From Candidatus Aminicenantes bacterium UBA4085 (lineage in GTDB: Bacteria; Acidobacteriota; Aminicenantia; Aminicenantales; UBA4085): 30,127 nt of DNA. Position numbers and translations under genes: made by a program. Under the pieces are notes generated by a model. The model was not told the origin of the DNA and ran no database searches. It saw nothing but the letters and a program-made list of their open reading frames with translations. The stretch is taken from the NCBI GenBank assembly GCA_002383325.1, contig DFYJ01000017.1:15432-45558 (forward strand). Direction: 5' to 3'. Positions within the stretch are counted from its first letter, which is position 1, and each line of letters opens with the position of its first letter. This document shows positions 14,195-22,914 of this stretch, in pieces.

Positions 14195-15604
14195 TCAGCG
14201 AGCCGGGTCCTTGTCGAAGTCCTCGAGCCTCTTGTACTTCTTGAAGAATTCCTTGGTCGTCTTGGCCACCACCCCGCTCAAGAGGGTCAGGGCGATGAGG
14301 TTGGGGATGGCCATTAAGGCGTTGGCGATATCCCCGACGTAAAAAACCAGCTCCAGGGAAATGATGGCCCCGGCGAAGCAGAGGCCGACGTAGACCAGCC
14401 GGTAGGGGAGCGTCACCTTGATCCCGAACAGGAACTTCATGCACTGCTCGCCGTAGTAGTACCAGCCGATCAGGGTGGTGAAGCCGAAGAAGAAGGAGGC
14501 CAGGGCGACCGTGCCGCTGCCGAGGAAGCCGGCCACCGACTTGAACGACTCGGCCGTCAGCTGCGTCCCGTTGAAGCCCTTGTCCCAGAGGCCGGTGGAC
14601 AGGTTGATGATGGCGGTGAAGGAGCAGACGACGATCGTGTCGACGAAGACCTCGGCGATGCCCAGAATACCCTGGTGGACGGGCGACTTGGTCTGGGCGG
14701 CGGCGTGGGCGATGGGGGCCGAGCCCAGGCCGGCTTCGTTGGTCAGCAGGCCGCGGCGGAAGCCGAACTGGAGGGCCGACTTGACGGTGAAGCCGATGGC
14801 GCCGCCGGCCGCCGCGTAGGGCGTGAAGGCGTGCTTGAAGATTAGGGCAAAAACGCTGGGGACGACCGAGATATGCGTCAGGATGACGACGGTCCCTACG
14901 GCTAAGTAGAGGAAGATCATGACCGGGACGAGGACCTCGGCCACGGCCCCGATCCGCTTGATGCCGCCGATGATGACGATGGCCACCAGGAAGGTGATGA
15001 CGATGGCCGAGGCCAGCTTGGGGACGCCGAACTGGCTGTTGAAGGACAGGGCCATCTGGTTGGCCTGCATCATGTTGCCGGTGCCGAAGAGGGTGGCCAG
15101 GGCGCCGCAGACGGCGAAGACCGGGGCCAGGACGGCGCCCAGCTTCTTATTGCTCAGGCCGTTCTTCATGTAGTACATGGGGCCGCCAGCGATGGAGCCG
15201 TCGGGGTAGTGCTCCCGGAACTTGACCCCCAACAGGGCCTCGGCGTACTTGGTAGCCATGCCCAGGAAGCCGCAGACCCACATCCAGAAGATGGCGCCCG
15301 GGCCGCCCATGACCAGGGCGGTGGCGACGCCGCCGATGTTGCCGTTGCCGACGGTGGCCGCCAGGGCGGTCGAGAGGGCTTGGAAGGCGGTCACGTCGCC
15401 CTCCCGCTTCTGGCCGGACGATTTCTTGTGCAGGAGGCCGGCGAACATCATCTTGAAGCCCTCGCCCAGCTTGCGGAACTGGACGAACCGGGTCCGGATG
15501 GTCATCAGCAGGCCGACCGCCAAAAGGGCGAACAGCAGGATGGACCAGATGTTGGACGCGGTGTGGTCGACCCAAAGGGTGGCGTTCTCGAGGAAGGAAT
15601 GCAT
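14195..15604 (-). CDS. Sodium:alanine (AGCS) symporter
   Basis: A 469-residue inner-membrane carrier of the alanine or glycine:cation symporter family. Seen: the AGCS hallmark LSTALAATVGNGNIGGVATA followed by LVMGGPGAIFWMWVCGFLGM and ATKYAEALLGVKFR. Further on are IAGGPMYYM, then GFRRGLLTNEAGLGSAPIAH, a second conserved block. It has about ten to eleven hydrophobic helices and a basic C-terminal tail (KKYKRLEDFDKDPAR). It imports small neutral amino acids with sodium according to the family. The start has AGGAG six bases upstream. It is 15 bases after the APC permease gene on the same strand, so the two carriers are probably one transcript. Confidence 0.9.
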   Translation of the reverse strand: MHSFLENATLWVDHTASNIWSILLFALLAVGLLMTIRTRFVQFRKLGEGFKMMFAGLLHKKSSGQKREGDVTAFQALSTALAATVGNGNIGGVATALVMGGPGAIFWMWVCGFLGMATKYAEALLGVKFREHYPDGSIAGGPMYYMKNGLSNKKLGAVLAPVFAVCGALATLFGTGNMMQANQMALSFNSQFGVPKLASAIVITFLVAIVIIGGIKRIGAVAEVLVPVMIFLYLAVGTVVILTHISVVPSVFALIFKHAFTPYAAAGGAIGFTVKSALQFGFRRGLLTNEAGLGSAPIAHAAAQTKSPVHQGILGIAEVFVDTIVVCSFTAIINLSTGLWDKGFNGTQLTAESFKSVAGFLGSGTVALASFFFGFTTLIGWYYYGEQCMKFLFGIKVTLPYRLVYVGLCFAGAIISLELVFYVGDIANALMAIPNLIALTLLSGVVAKTTKEFFKKYKRLEDFDKDPAR

Positions 15605-15619
15605 GCGATCTCCTCTGGA

Positions 15620-17095
15620 TTAGTGGGAAGCCTTCGCCGGCGGTCCGGCGATTTCGTCGGGGACGTTGACCAGGACGCTCTTGCGGCGGCCGTAGAGGAA
15701 ATAGATGGTCAGCCCGATGGCCAGCCAGATCAGGAACCGCTCCCAGGCCGTCTTGGGCAGATTGGCCATCAGGTAGGCGCACAGCAGGACGCCCATCGCC
15801 GGCAGGACCGGGAAGAGGGGCGTCTTGAAGGGGCGGTGGATGTCCCGGCGGGTGTAGCGCAGGACGATGACGCCGGAGCAGACGATGATGAAGGCGAACA
15901 GCGTGCCGATGGAGCAGAGCTCGGCTACGATCCTGATCGGCAGGAGGCCCGAGGCCACGGCCACGATGAGACCGGTCAGGACGGTCGTCCTGTGGGGCGT
16001 TCCGAATCGCCGGTGAACCTTGGACAAGCCCGGAGGCAGCAGCCCGTCGCGGGACATGGCGAAGAGGATGCGGGGCTGGGCCAGGATGAGGACCAGCAGG
16101 ACGGAGGTGATCCCGGCCAGGGCCCCGATGCTGACGATGGCCGAGGCCCAGGGCATCTGCAGCTCGTTGAGGACCAGGGCCACGGGATCCGGCACGCCCA
16201 GCTTGTGGTAGGGGACCACACCGGTCATGATAGCCGAGACCGCCATATACAGAATCGTGGCGATGGCCAGAGAGGTCATGATGGCGATGGGCATGTCCTT
16301 CTGCGGGTTCCTGGCCTCCTCGGCGGCCGTCGAGACGGCGTCGAAACCGACGAAGGCCAGGAAGACGATGGCCGCGGCCGTCATGATCCCGCCGAAGCCG
16401 AAGGGCATGAAGGGCTGCCAGTTGGCCGGCTTGACGTGCCAGACCGCCAGGACGATGAAGAAGACGATGACCGCCAGCTTGACGATGACGATGATCAGGT
16501 TGATGCGGGAGCTCTCCTTGACCCCGCGGACAAGCAGGATGGTCAGCAGCCCGACGATGAAGATGGCTGGAATGTTGATGACGGCCCCGGTGGTGACGAA
16601 GCGGTGGGCCGTGTCGCTCCAGTCGAGCGGCGCGTTGACCAGGGCGGCCGGGAGCTGCGCCCCCCAGGGCCGCAGAATGTTGTTGAGCAGGTTGACGAGG
16701 TAGGCCGACCAGCCGATGGACACCAGGCAGGCGGCGACCATGTACTCCAGAAGCAAGTCCCAGCCGATGATCCAGGCCGGCAGCTCGCCCAGGGTGGCGT
16801 AGCCGTAGGTGTAGGCCGAGCCGGCCACGGGGATCATGGCCGCCAGCTCCGCGTAGCACAGGGCGCTGCAGCCGCAGGCCAGCCCGGCAATGGCGAAGGA
16901 CAGGATGATGCCGGGCCCGGCGTGCTTGGCCGCCTCAACCCCGGGCAGGACGAAGACGCCGACGCCGATAATGCAGCCGACACCGAGCGCGATCAGGTCC
17001 CAGACGGTCAGGGCCCGGCGGAGCTTGTGGTCTTCCGCTTCCGTATCCGACAGCAGCTGGCTGAGGTGTTTCTTGCGGAATAAGGCGTTCGGCAT
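15620..17095 (-). CDS. APC-family amino acid permease (cationic-transporter-like)
   Basis: A 491-residue APC superfamily permease. Seen: a soluble N-terminus, then GVGCIIGVGVFVLPG (unwound helix 1 with the substrate-binding GxG), PGIILSFAIAGLACGCSALC with YAELAAMIPVAGSAYTY, and AFVGFDAVSTAAEEARNPQK with DMPIAI, the consensus loop of APC/CAT carriers. QPRILFAMSRDGLLP follows. This resembles the YfnA/CAT group, which carry cationic or neutral amino acids; the exact substrate cannot be read. About twelve helices are visible. The start has GAGAGG six bases upstream. It leads a two-gene operon with the AGCS symporter and has its own promoter overlapping the CDF stop codon. Confidence 0.9.
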   Translation of the reverse strand: MPNALFRKKHLSQLLSDTEAEDHKLRRALTVWDLIALGVGCIIGVGVFVLPGVEAAKHAGPGIILSFAIAGLACGCSALCYAELAAMIPVAGSAYTYGYATLGELPAWIIGWDLLLEYMVAACLVSIGWSAYLVNLLNNILRPWGAQLPAALVNAPLDWSDTAHRFVTTGAVINIPAIFIVGLLTILLVRGVKESSRINLIIVIVKLAVIVFFIVLAVWHVKPANWQPFMPFGFGGIMTAAAIVFLAFVGFDAVSTAAEEARNPQKDMPIAIMTSLAIATILYMAVSAIMTGVVPYHKLGVPDPVALVLNELQMPWASAIVSIGALAGITSVLLVLILAQPRILFAMSRDGLLPPGLSKVHRRFGTPHRTTVLTGLIVAVASGLLPIRIVAELCSIGTLFAFIIVCSGVIVLRYTRRDIHRPFKTPLFPVLPAMGVLLCAYLMANLPKTAWERFLIWLAIGLTIYFLYGRRKSVLVNVPDEIAGPPAKASH

Positions 17096-17127
17096 GGCGA
17101 CCTCTCCCGGGCGGCGTTAAGTCCGAA

Positions 17128-17157
17128 CTTATAGCATAGGCCCGGAACGGCGGTCAA
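17128..17157 (-). promoter_or_regulatory. Promoter of the APC/AGCS carrier operon
   Basis: Minus strand TTGACC (17152-17157), 18-base spacer, TATAAG (17128-17133). The -35 box includes the stop codon of the upstream CDF gene. Confidence 0.6.
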
Positions 17158-18620
17158 TGCGGGGCGGGCTCGCCGCGCTCGGGATCGATGGGCTCGGGCG
17201 GTTCGATGTGGATGACGACGCGCCCCAGCCTCGGCAGGCGCCGCCGCAGGGCCAGCTCAAAGCGCTCGCAGAAGCGGTGGGCCTCCTCCAGATTCGTGGC
17301 GGCGTCGACGGTGCAGTGGAAGGCGGCCCGCAGGCCTTCTTCGCCGGCCGTGATCTCGATCTCGTGCGGGTCGCAGAGCAGGCCCATCCGCGGGGCCAGC
17401 TCGGCGATGAGGGCCCGGACCCGCTCCTGCTCGCCGGGGTCGGCCCCGACCGGGGAATCGGCCCGCGGCCGCACGGGCTCGAGATGGGAGACGATGCGCT
17501 CCAATCCGGGGACGGCCTCCCGCAGCTCGGCCTCGAACAAACTGGCCCGGTCATGGGCTTCGCCGACCCTCTCGGCGTCCCGGATCTCGAGATGGAGATC
17601 GACGGCCAGGCGCCCACCCTCATCGTGGAAGAGGATCTCGTGGGCATCCATGCCGCGCCTGGCGGCCAGCGAGCGGACCTCGGCCACGAGGTCTTCGTCT
17701 CCGTCTCGGCTCGGAGCGACATGGACCATGACGTCGGCCTCCGGCTGGGCCAGGGCCCGGCGGATAGCCGCCCTGGCCGCCTGGGAGATCTCGTGGGCGT
17801 GCTCGAAGGCCTCGTGCCGACTGACCAGGACGACCACGTCGACGAAGAACGCGGGGCCCGCCCGCCGGATGCGGGCCTGTTGGACGTCCACGACACCCGG
17901 AACGCGGGCCGCCTGGTTGACCGTCTCCTTCAGGTGAGGGGGAACGCCGTCCAGAAGATCGGTGATGGTCTTGCGGCCCATTCGGACGGAGACATAGACG
18001 ACGACGGCCGAGACGCCCAGGGCGGCCACGGCGTCGGCCTTGTCCAACCAGGGAATAGCGAGGGCCCGTGACAGGCTGACCAGGATCAGGCCGAGGATGA
18101 CGACCGAGGACGACCAGACATCGGTCGAGAAGTGGAGGGCGTCGGCTTCCAGGGCCTGGCTGTGGTGCTTGTCGGCCGCCCGCTTGAGCATGCGCGAGCG
18201 GGTCAGGTCGATGACGATCGAGACGGCCATGACCACGAAAGCCCACAGCGAAGCTTCGACATGGACCTCCTGGAAGAAGAGCCGCCGGACGGCTTCGTAG
18301 ATGATCCAGATGCAGGTCAGCAGGAGGAGGGCCGTCTCCAGCATGGCCGAGAGGTTCTCGACCTTGCCGTGGCCGTAGGGGTGGGTGGAATCGGCGGGGC
18401 GGCCGGAGACGCGGACGGCTACGAAGGTCATGGCCGCTGCGATCAGGTCGAGGGCCGAATGGGCCGCCTCCGCCAGGATGCCCAAGGAGCCGGTCAGCAG
18501 GCCGACCACGATCTTCATCCCGGTCAGGAAGACCGCGGCCACGACGGAAGAGCGGGCGGCGGCCCGCTTCTCCCGGGCGGCTTCCAGGGCGGCAGGGGCG
18601 GCGTGATCGCGCATGGCCAT
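17154..18620 (-). CDS. Cation diffusion facilitator (CDF) metal exporter with extended C-terminus
   Basis: A protein of about 488 residues that exports divalent metal by proton antiport. Seen: EAAHSALDLIAA in helix 2 and ADALHFSTDVWSS in helix 5, giving a His/Asp + His/Asp metal site as in zinc-type CDFs, and HPYGHGKVENLSAM, the family signature. Typical CDFs are about 300 residues and end in one cytoplasmic dimerisation domain. Here, after the first such domain (ETVNQAARVPGVVDVQQARI), two more similar alpha/beta units follow, each ending in a His-containing strand: VMVHVAPS, IVSHLEPV and VVIHIEPPEP. The start is ambiguous: ATG at 18629, 18620 or 18614, none with a good ribosome binding site, or TTG further upstream. 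The metal is inferred, zinc most likely. Confidence 0.83.
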   Translation of the reverse strand: MAMRDHAAPAALEAAREKRAAARSSVVAAVFLTGMKIVVGLLTGSLGILAEAAHSALDLIAAAMTFVAVRVSGRPADSTHPYGHGKVENLSAMLETALLLLTCIWIIYEAVRRLFFQEVHVEASLWAFVVMAVSIVIDLTRSRMLKRAADKHHSQALEADALHFSTDVWSSSVVILGLILVSLSRALAIPWLDKADAVAALGVSAVVVYVSVRMGRKTITDLLDGVPPHLKETVNQAARVPGVVDVQQARIRRAGPAFFVDVVVLVSRHEAFEHAHEISQAARAAIRRALAQPEADVMVHVAPSRDGDEDLVAEVRSLAARRGMDAHEILFHDEGGRLAVDLHLEIRDAERVGEAHDRASLFEAELREAVPGLERIVSHLEPVRPRADSPVGADPGEQERVRALIAELAPRMGLLCDPHEIEITAGEEGLRAAFHCTVDAATNLEEAHRFCERFELALRRRLPRLGRVVIHIEPPEPIDPERGEPAPH

Positions 18621-18712
18621 CCCGGCCATTGTAAGGCTCGGGGCCGGCGGGCGCAACAAAATCATCTCTCCGCCGGATCCCCGTTCAGAGCGCGGGAGCG
18701 CGGCGGAATCCA

Positions 18713-18741
18713 TTGCATTTCGGATGCGGCTCAACTATAGT
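18713..18741 (+). promoter_or_regulatory. Promoter of the dicarboxylate/amino acid symporter gene
   Basis: TTGCAT (18713-18718), 17-base spacer, TATAGT (18736-18741), then GGCCTCT. The leader is about 30 bases. The last T of the -10 plus the next seven bases are the same as at the glutaminase promoter. Confidence 0.6.
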
Positions 18742-18776
18742 GGCCTCTTTCGCATTTCAACCGAGAGGCGACGCGC

Positions 18777-20000
18777 ATGGCCGGCAAGAAGAAGAATCGG
18801 CTGACCGTCTACATCTTCATCGGCATGGCCGTCGGTCTCTTCCTGGGGGCCGTGTTCCCCGAAGTCGGGATCAAGCTGCGGCCGCTGTCGATGATCTTCA
18901 TCCGGCTGATCAAGTCGATCATCGCCCCGCTGATCTTCGCCACCATCGTCGTCGGCATCGCCGGCCACAGCGATCTCAAGTCCGTCGGCCGCATGGGCAT
19001 CAAGGCCCTGGTCTACTTCGAGGTCGTCACGACCATCGCCCTGTTCATGGGCCTGGCCTTCGTCAACCTGACCAAGCCGGGCGTCGGCGTCCAGCTCACG
19101 GCCGGGGGCGATCTGGGCGGCATACAGGCCAGTTCGCAGAGCTTCACCGACGTCCTGGTCCACGTCTTCCCCCAAAGCTTCTTCCAGGCCGCGGCCGAGG
19201 GCGACATCCTCCAGGTCGTGATCTTCAGCGTCATCTTTGCCGCCGGCCTGAGCATGGTCCACCACAAAAAGAAGGCCCTGCTCGACGTCCTGGACAGCGT
19301 AGCCGAGACGATGTTCAAGTTCACCGGAATCGTCATGCGCTTCGCCCCCTTCGGCGTCGGCGCGGCCATCGCCGTGGCCGTCGGCAGCAAGGGGCTGGGG
19401 GTCCTGGTCAACCTCGGCCTTCTCATCCTGACCTTCTACGCCTGCGCCATCACCTTCATGGTCCTGATCTTCGGGGCCGTCATCCTGATCTTCCGGGTGC
19501 CTCTGAAGCCCTTCCTGAGGGCCGTCAAGGAGCCAGCCCTGATCGCCTTCTCCACCACCAGCTCCGAGGCGGCCCTGCCCAAGGCTCTTCAGAACATGGA
19601 GGCCATCGGCGTCCCGCGCGAAGTGGTCGCCTTCATCCTCCCGACCGGCTACTCCTTCAACCTCGACGGAACCAGCCTTTATCTTTCAATGGCCTCGGTC
19701 TTTGTGGCCCAGGCGGCCGGCGTCCACCTCAGCCTGGGCCAGCAGCTGGTCATGGTCTTCACCCTGATGCTGACCAGCAAGGGGGTGGCCGGCGTGCCGC
19801 GAGCCTCCCTGGTCATCCTGGCCGGGACCCTGGCCTCCTTCAACCTGCCCCTGGAGGGGGTGGCCATCCTGCTGGGCATCGACGAGCTGGTGGACATGGT
19901 CCGGACCACGGTCAACGTCGTCGGCAATTGCCTGGCCTCCGTCGTCGTGGCCAAGTGGGAGAAGAAGTTCACGCCCGTCGAATCGCCGGACTTCGGGTGA
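18777..20000 (+). CDS. Dicarboxylate/amino acid:cation symporter (GltP/DctA family)
   Basis: A 407-residue DAACS carrier. Seen: AFSTTSSEAALPKAL (hairpin 1 serine-rich motif), PTGYSFNLDGTSLYL (helix 7 sodium site), LTSKGVAGVPRAS (hairpin 2), and DMVRTTVNVVGNCLASVVVA (helix 8). In helix 8 the Arg of DMVRT is the residue that, in GltPh, binds the side-chain carboxylate, which favours glutamate or aspartate over neutral amino acids. The last Asp of the GltPh NVxGD motif is Asn here, as in DctA-type carriers. The start has GAGAGG eight bases upstream. The gene is followed after 22 bases by the NSAR/OSBS-like enzyme, probably on the same transcript. Confidence 0.9.
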   Translation: MAGKKKNRLTVYIFIGMAVGLFLGAVFPEVGIKLRPLSMIFIRLIKSIIAPLIFATIVVGIAGHSDLKSVGRMGIKALVYFEVVTTIALFMGLAFVNLTKPGVGVQLTAGGDLGGIQASSQSFTDVLVHVFPQSFFQAAAEGDILQVVIFSVIFAAGLSMVHHKKKALLDVLDSVAETMFKFTGIVMRFAPFGVGAAIAVAVGSKGLGVLVNLGLLILTFYACAITFMVLIFGAVILIFRVPLKPFLRAVKEPALIAFSTTSSEAALPKALQNMEAIGVPREVVAFILPTGYSFNLDGTSLYLSMASVFVAQAAGVHLSLGQQLVMVFTLMLTSKGVAGVPRASLVILAGTLASFNLPLEGVAILLGIDELVDMVRTTVNVVGNCLASVVVAKWEKKFTPVESPDFG

Positions 20001-20022
20001 TCCCGAGCCCCTGGAGGGCCCC

Positions 20023-21135
20023 ATGCGCGTCGAACGCATCGAGATCCGCCATACCAAGATGGAGCTTGTCTCCGCCTTTGAGACGTCCATGGGTGTCGAG
20101 CGCCACGAGGAGCACATCCTCGTCCGGGTGGACGGAGAGGGGCTGACCGGCTGGGGGGAGTGCGCCGTGGCTCCGGGGCCCTGGTACTCCTACGAGACGG
20201 TCGGCACCGCCTGGCACGCCCTGCGGGACTTCATCATCCCGGCCGTCCTGGGCCGGACCGTGGCGGCGCCCGCCGAAGCCGCTGCGCTCTGGTCGAAGGT
20301 CCGCGGCCATCGCATGGCCAAGGCCGGGCTGGAGGCCGCCCTGTGGGACGCCCTGGCCAGGGGGCGCGGCGTATCGCTGGCGAAAATGCTGGGCGGAGTC
20401 CGCGACCGCGTCCCCGTCGGGGTCAGCGTCGGCCTGCAGGAGACGTCCGAGGCCTTGGTTCACCGGGTCGGGGCCTACTTCGAGGAAGGCTATGGCCGGA
20501 TCAAGATCAAGATCGCCCCCGGCCGCGACGTCGCCCTCGTCAAGGCTCTGCGGGCCGCCTTTGGGAACATACCTCTTCAGGTCGACGCCAACTCGGCCTT
20601 CGGCCTGGACGACGCGGCCGTCTTCGAGGCCATGGACGGCGACGGCCTCCTGCTCATCGAACAGCCCCTGAGCCACGAGGACATCTTCGACCACGCCAAG
20701 CTTCAGAAGCGGCTGCGCACCCCGATCTGCCTGGACGAAAGCATCCATTCGGCGGCCGACGCCCGGGCCGCCCTGGAGATGGGAAGCTGCCGGGTCATCA
20801 ATATCAAGCCGGGCCGGGTGGGCGGGCTGCTGGAATCGATCGCCATCCACGATGTCTGCGCCGAGCGGGGGATCCCCGTCTGGCACGGCGGCATGCTCGA
20901 ATCGGGCGTCGGCCGGGCCGCCAACGTGGCCCTGGCCTCGCTGCCGAACTTCACGCTGCCGGGCGACATCTCGGCCAGCCGGCGCTACTTCAAGCAGGAC
21001 ATCATCGAGCCGGAGTTCGTCCTCGGCCCGGGCTCGACCTTGGCCGTGCCGACGGGGCCGGGCATCGGCGTCGAGGTCGTCCCGGACCGGCTGGCCAGAG
21101 TCACCGAGCGGGTCGAGACGTTTCCGGCCGACTGA
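20023..21135 (+). CDS. menC: N-succinylamino acid racemase / o-succinylbenzoate synthase-like enolase superfamily enzyme
   Basis: A 370-residue muconate-lactonising-subgroup enolase. The catalytic set is complete and at almost the same numbers as in characterised NSAR/OSBS enzymes: Lys161 and Lys163 (RIKIKIAPG), metal ligands Asp188 (QVDANSAFG), Glu213 (IEQPL) and Asp238 (CLDES), and Lys262 (INIKPGRVGG). The late motif PVWHGGMLESGVGRA is also present. The family makes o-succinylbenzoate for menaquinone, racemises N-succinylamino acids, or does both. No other men gene is nearby and the gene follows an acidic amino-acid symporter, so an amino-acid racemase role is the better contextual guess. 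The symbol menC reflects the family name only. The ribosome binding site is GGAGGG four bases before the ATG. Confidence 0.8.
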   Translation: MRVERIEIRHTKMELVSAFETSMGVERHEEHILVRVDGEGLTGWGECAVAPGPWYSYETVGTAWHALRDFIIPAVLGRTVAAPAEAAALWSKVRGHRMAKAGLEAALWDALARGRGVSLAKMLGGVRDRVPVGVSVGLQETSEALVHRVGAYFEEGYGRIKIKIAPGRDVALVKALRAAFGNIPLQVDANSAFGLDDAAVFEAMDGDGLLLIEQPLSHEDIFDHAKLQKRLRTPICLDESIHSAADARAALEMGSCRVINIKPGRVGGLLESIAIHDVCAERGIPVWHGGMLESGVGRAANVALASLPNFTLPGDISASRRYFKQDIIEPEFVLGPGSTLAVPTGPGIGVEVVPDRLARVTERVETFPAD

Positions 21136-21147
21136 GTCGCGGCCGGC

Positions 21148-21176
21148 TTGCAATCCGGCGCCCGAATCCATAGAAT
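21148..21176 (+). promoter_or_regulatory. Promoter of the PhoU-like/PiT pair
   Basis: TTGCAA (21148-21153), 17-base spacer, TAGAAT (21171-21176). It lies in the 60-base gap before the PhoU-like gene. Confidence 0.5.
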
Positions 21177-21195
21177 CCCCTTCTCGAGGCTGCCC

Positions 21196-21822
21196 ATGAA
21201 ATTCCTTTTGCCCAAAGAACCGGCCTTCTCTGAGAACTTCCAGAAGATGTCGGCCGCCCTGACCGAGATCACGGCCGTCTTCCAGGAGTTCGCCCGCGAC
21301 TTCAAGGACTGCGAGGCGTACTGGCGCCGGACCAAGTCCATCGAGCATAAGGCCGACGAGATCGCCCACGGCATCATCTCCCTGATCAACAAGAGCTTCA
21401 TCACGCCCTTCGACCGGGAGGACATCTACCAGCTCGTCCACGAGTTCGACGACATCATCGACCTGATCGAGAACACCGTCCACAACATCTACCTCTACGA
21501 GGTCTGCGACAAGAAGCCCTTCGTCGACGAGTTCGCCGTGCTCATCGGCCGGGCCATGATCGCCCTCAATCGGCTGGTGGCCGAGGTCTTCATCCAGCAG
21601 AAGTACACCGAGCCGATGTGGAAGCTGATCCGGGAGCTGCACGACCTGGAGGACGAAGGCGACATGATCTTCCAGCGCTCCATCCGGCTCCTCTTCCAGG
21701 AGGAGAAGGACCCGATCGCGGTCATCAAGTGGAAGGATATCCTCAATACGCTCGAGCACATCATGGATGTCTTCCAGAACATGAGCAACACCGTCGAGGG
21801 GATCGTGGTCAAAGGCAGCTAG
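21196..21822 (+). CDS. DUF47/PhoU-like PiT accessory protein
   Basis: A 208-residue all-helical cytoplasmic protein of the DUF47 (PhoU-related) family. It has the two-repeat pattern of metal-binding E/D-rich helices: RRTKSIEHKADEIAHGIISL with INKSFITPFDREDIYQLVHE and FDDIIDLIEN, then IRELHDLEDEGDMIFQRSI. The acidic residues HExxxDE, EFDDIID and HDLEDEGD are the expected metal-cluster ligands. DUF47 genes usually stand directly before low-affinity phosphate transporters and are thought to control them. Here the PiT gene starts two bases after the stop codon, so translation is coupled. The start at 21196 follows CGAGGC at suitable spacing. Confidence 0.88.
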   Translation: MKFLLPKEPAFSENFQKMSAALTEITAVFQEFARDFKDCEAYWRRTKSIEHKADEIAHGIISLINKSFITPFDREDIYQLVHEFDDIIDLIENTVHNIYLYEVCDKKPFVDEFAVLIGRAMIALNRLVAEVFIQQKYTEPMWKLIRELHDLEDEGDMIFQRSIRLLFQEEKDPIAVIKWKDILNTLEHIMDVFQNMSNTVEGIVVKGS

Positions 21823-21824
21823 CC

Positions 21825-22826
21825 ATGACCTACGGCTTCGGGCTGGTCCTCCTCATCATCGCCGTCGCCCTGGCCTTCGACTTCACCAACGGCATGCATG
21901 ATGCGGCCAACTCCGTGGCCACGATCGTCTCGACCCGGGTCCTATCCCCCAAGCGGGCCGTCATCTGGGCGGCTTTCTTCAACTTCGTGGCCTTCCTCAT
22001 CTTCGGCACGTCCGTGGCTAAGACCATCGGCAGCGGGCTGGTCGACATCTCCATCGTCGATCCGATCATGATCCTGGGCGGGCTCCTGGGCGCCATCGTC
22101 TGGAACCTGCTGACCTGGTGGTGGGGGATGCCGTCCAGCTCCTCGCACTCCCTGATGGGCGGCTACCTGGGCGCGGCCGTGGCCAAGGCCGGATTCAGCG
22201 TCGTGATCGTCTCCGGCTGGGTCAAGATCGGCATCTTCATCTTCCTGGCCCCCCTGATCGGCATGGTCTTGGGCCTGGTCCTCGAGATCGCGATGACCTG
22301 GGTCATGCATCGCCAGCCCCTGGCCGTGGTCAATGTCTGGTCCAAGAGGATGCAGTTCGTCTCGGCCGCTCTGTACAGCCTCGGCCACGGCGGCAACGAC
22401 GCCCAGAAGACCATGGGCATCATCGCCAGCCTGGTCTATTCCTCGGGCCACATGAAGGAGTTCCACATTCCCCTGTGGATCGTCCTCTCGGCCCATACGG
22501 CCATCGCCATGGGCACGCTCTCGGGCGGCTGGCGGATCGTCAAGACCATGGGCCAGAAGATCGTCAAGCTCCGTCCCCTTGACGGCTTCTGCGCCGAGAC
22601 GGCCAGCGCGGTCTCGATTTTCACCGCCACCCATCTGGGTGTTCCGGTTTCGACGACCCATGTCATCACCGGGGCGGTGGCCGGTGTCGGGGCGGCCAAG
22701 AACGCGGCTGCGGTCAAGTGGCAGGTGACCCTCAAAATCGTCTGGGGCTGGATCTTCACCATCCCCGCCTCGGCCCTCAGCGGGGCCGTCCTTTACAAGG
22801 CGCTTTCGCTCGTCATCGGGCACTGA
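21825..22826 (+). CDS. pit: PiT-family inorganic phosphate transporter
   Basis: A 333-residue inner-membrane carrier. It has the two inverted PiT repeats: DFTNGMHDAANSVATIVSTR near residues 19-38, with GMPSSSSHSLMGGYLG, and SLGHGGNDAQKTMGIIASLV near 185-204, with GVPVSTTHVITGAVAGVG. The paired (F/G)xN(G)xxDA and PSS/STTH motifs are the phosphate and cation site. It transports phosphate, probably as a metal-phosphate complex, with protons or sodium; which ion is not readable. It is co-translated with the DUF47 protein. The length is in the compact bacterial/archaeal range rather than that of E. coli PitA (about 500). Confidence 0.92.
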   Translation: MTYGFGLVLLIIAVALAFDFTNGMHDAANSVATIVSTRVLSPKRAVIWAAFFNFVAFLIFGTSVAKTIGSGLVDISIVDPIMILGGLLGAIVWNLLTWWWGMPSSSSHSLMGGYLGAAVAKAGFSVVIVSGWVKIGIFIFLAPLIGMVLGLVLEIAMTWVMHRQPLAVVNVWSKRMQFVSAALYSLGHGGNDAQKTMGIIASLVYSSGHMKEFHIPLWIVLSAHTAIAMGTLSGGWRIVKTMGQKIVKLRPLDGFCAETASAVSIFTATHLGVPVSTTHVITGAVAGVGAAKNAAAVKWQVTLKIVWGWIFTIPASALSGAVLYKALSLVIGH

Positions 22827-22860
22827 CGCTGCCGGCCCGGCCGCTCGTCCGCACCGCGGT

Positions 22861-22889
22861 TTGAATTCCCCTCCCGACTGAGCTACATT
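22861..22889 (+). promoter_or_regulatory. Promoter of the glutaminase gene
   Basis: TTGAAT (22861-22866), 17-base spacer, TACATT (22884-22889), then GGCCTCT. It is followed by a near-perfect Shine-Dalgarno, GGAGGTGAT, just before the ATG at 22915. Confidence 0.6.
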
Positions 22890-22914
22890 GGCCTCTCATC
22901 TTCCGGAGGTGATC

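Noticed and set aside
15209..17083. Long open plus-strand frame opposite the APC and AGCS carrier genes
   Set aside because: Composition is Gly/Asp/Gln/Arg-rich low complexity, the typical antisense shadow of GC-rich codons. The minus-strand carriers are unmistakable.
20160..21173. Alternative plus-strand frame overlapping the NSAR/OSBS gene
   Set aside because: Arg/Gly/Pro-rich shadow translation. The other frame contains the complete enolase-superfamily catalytic set.
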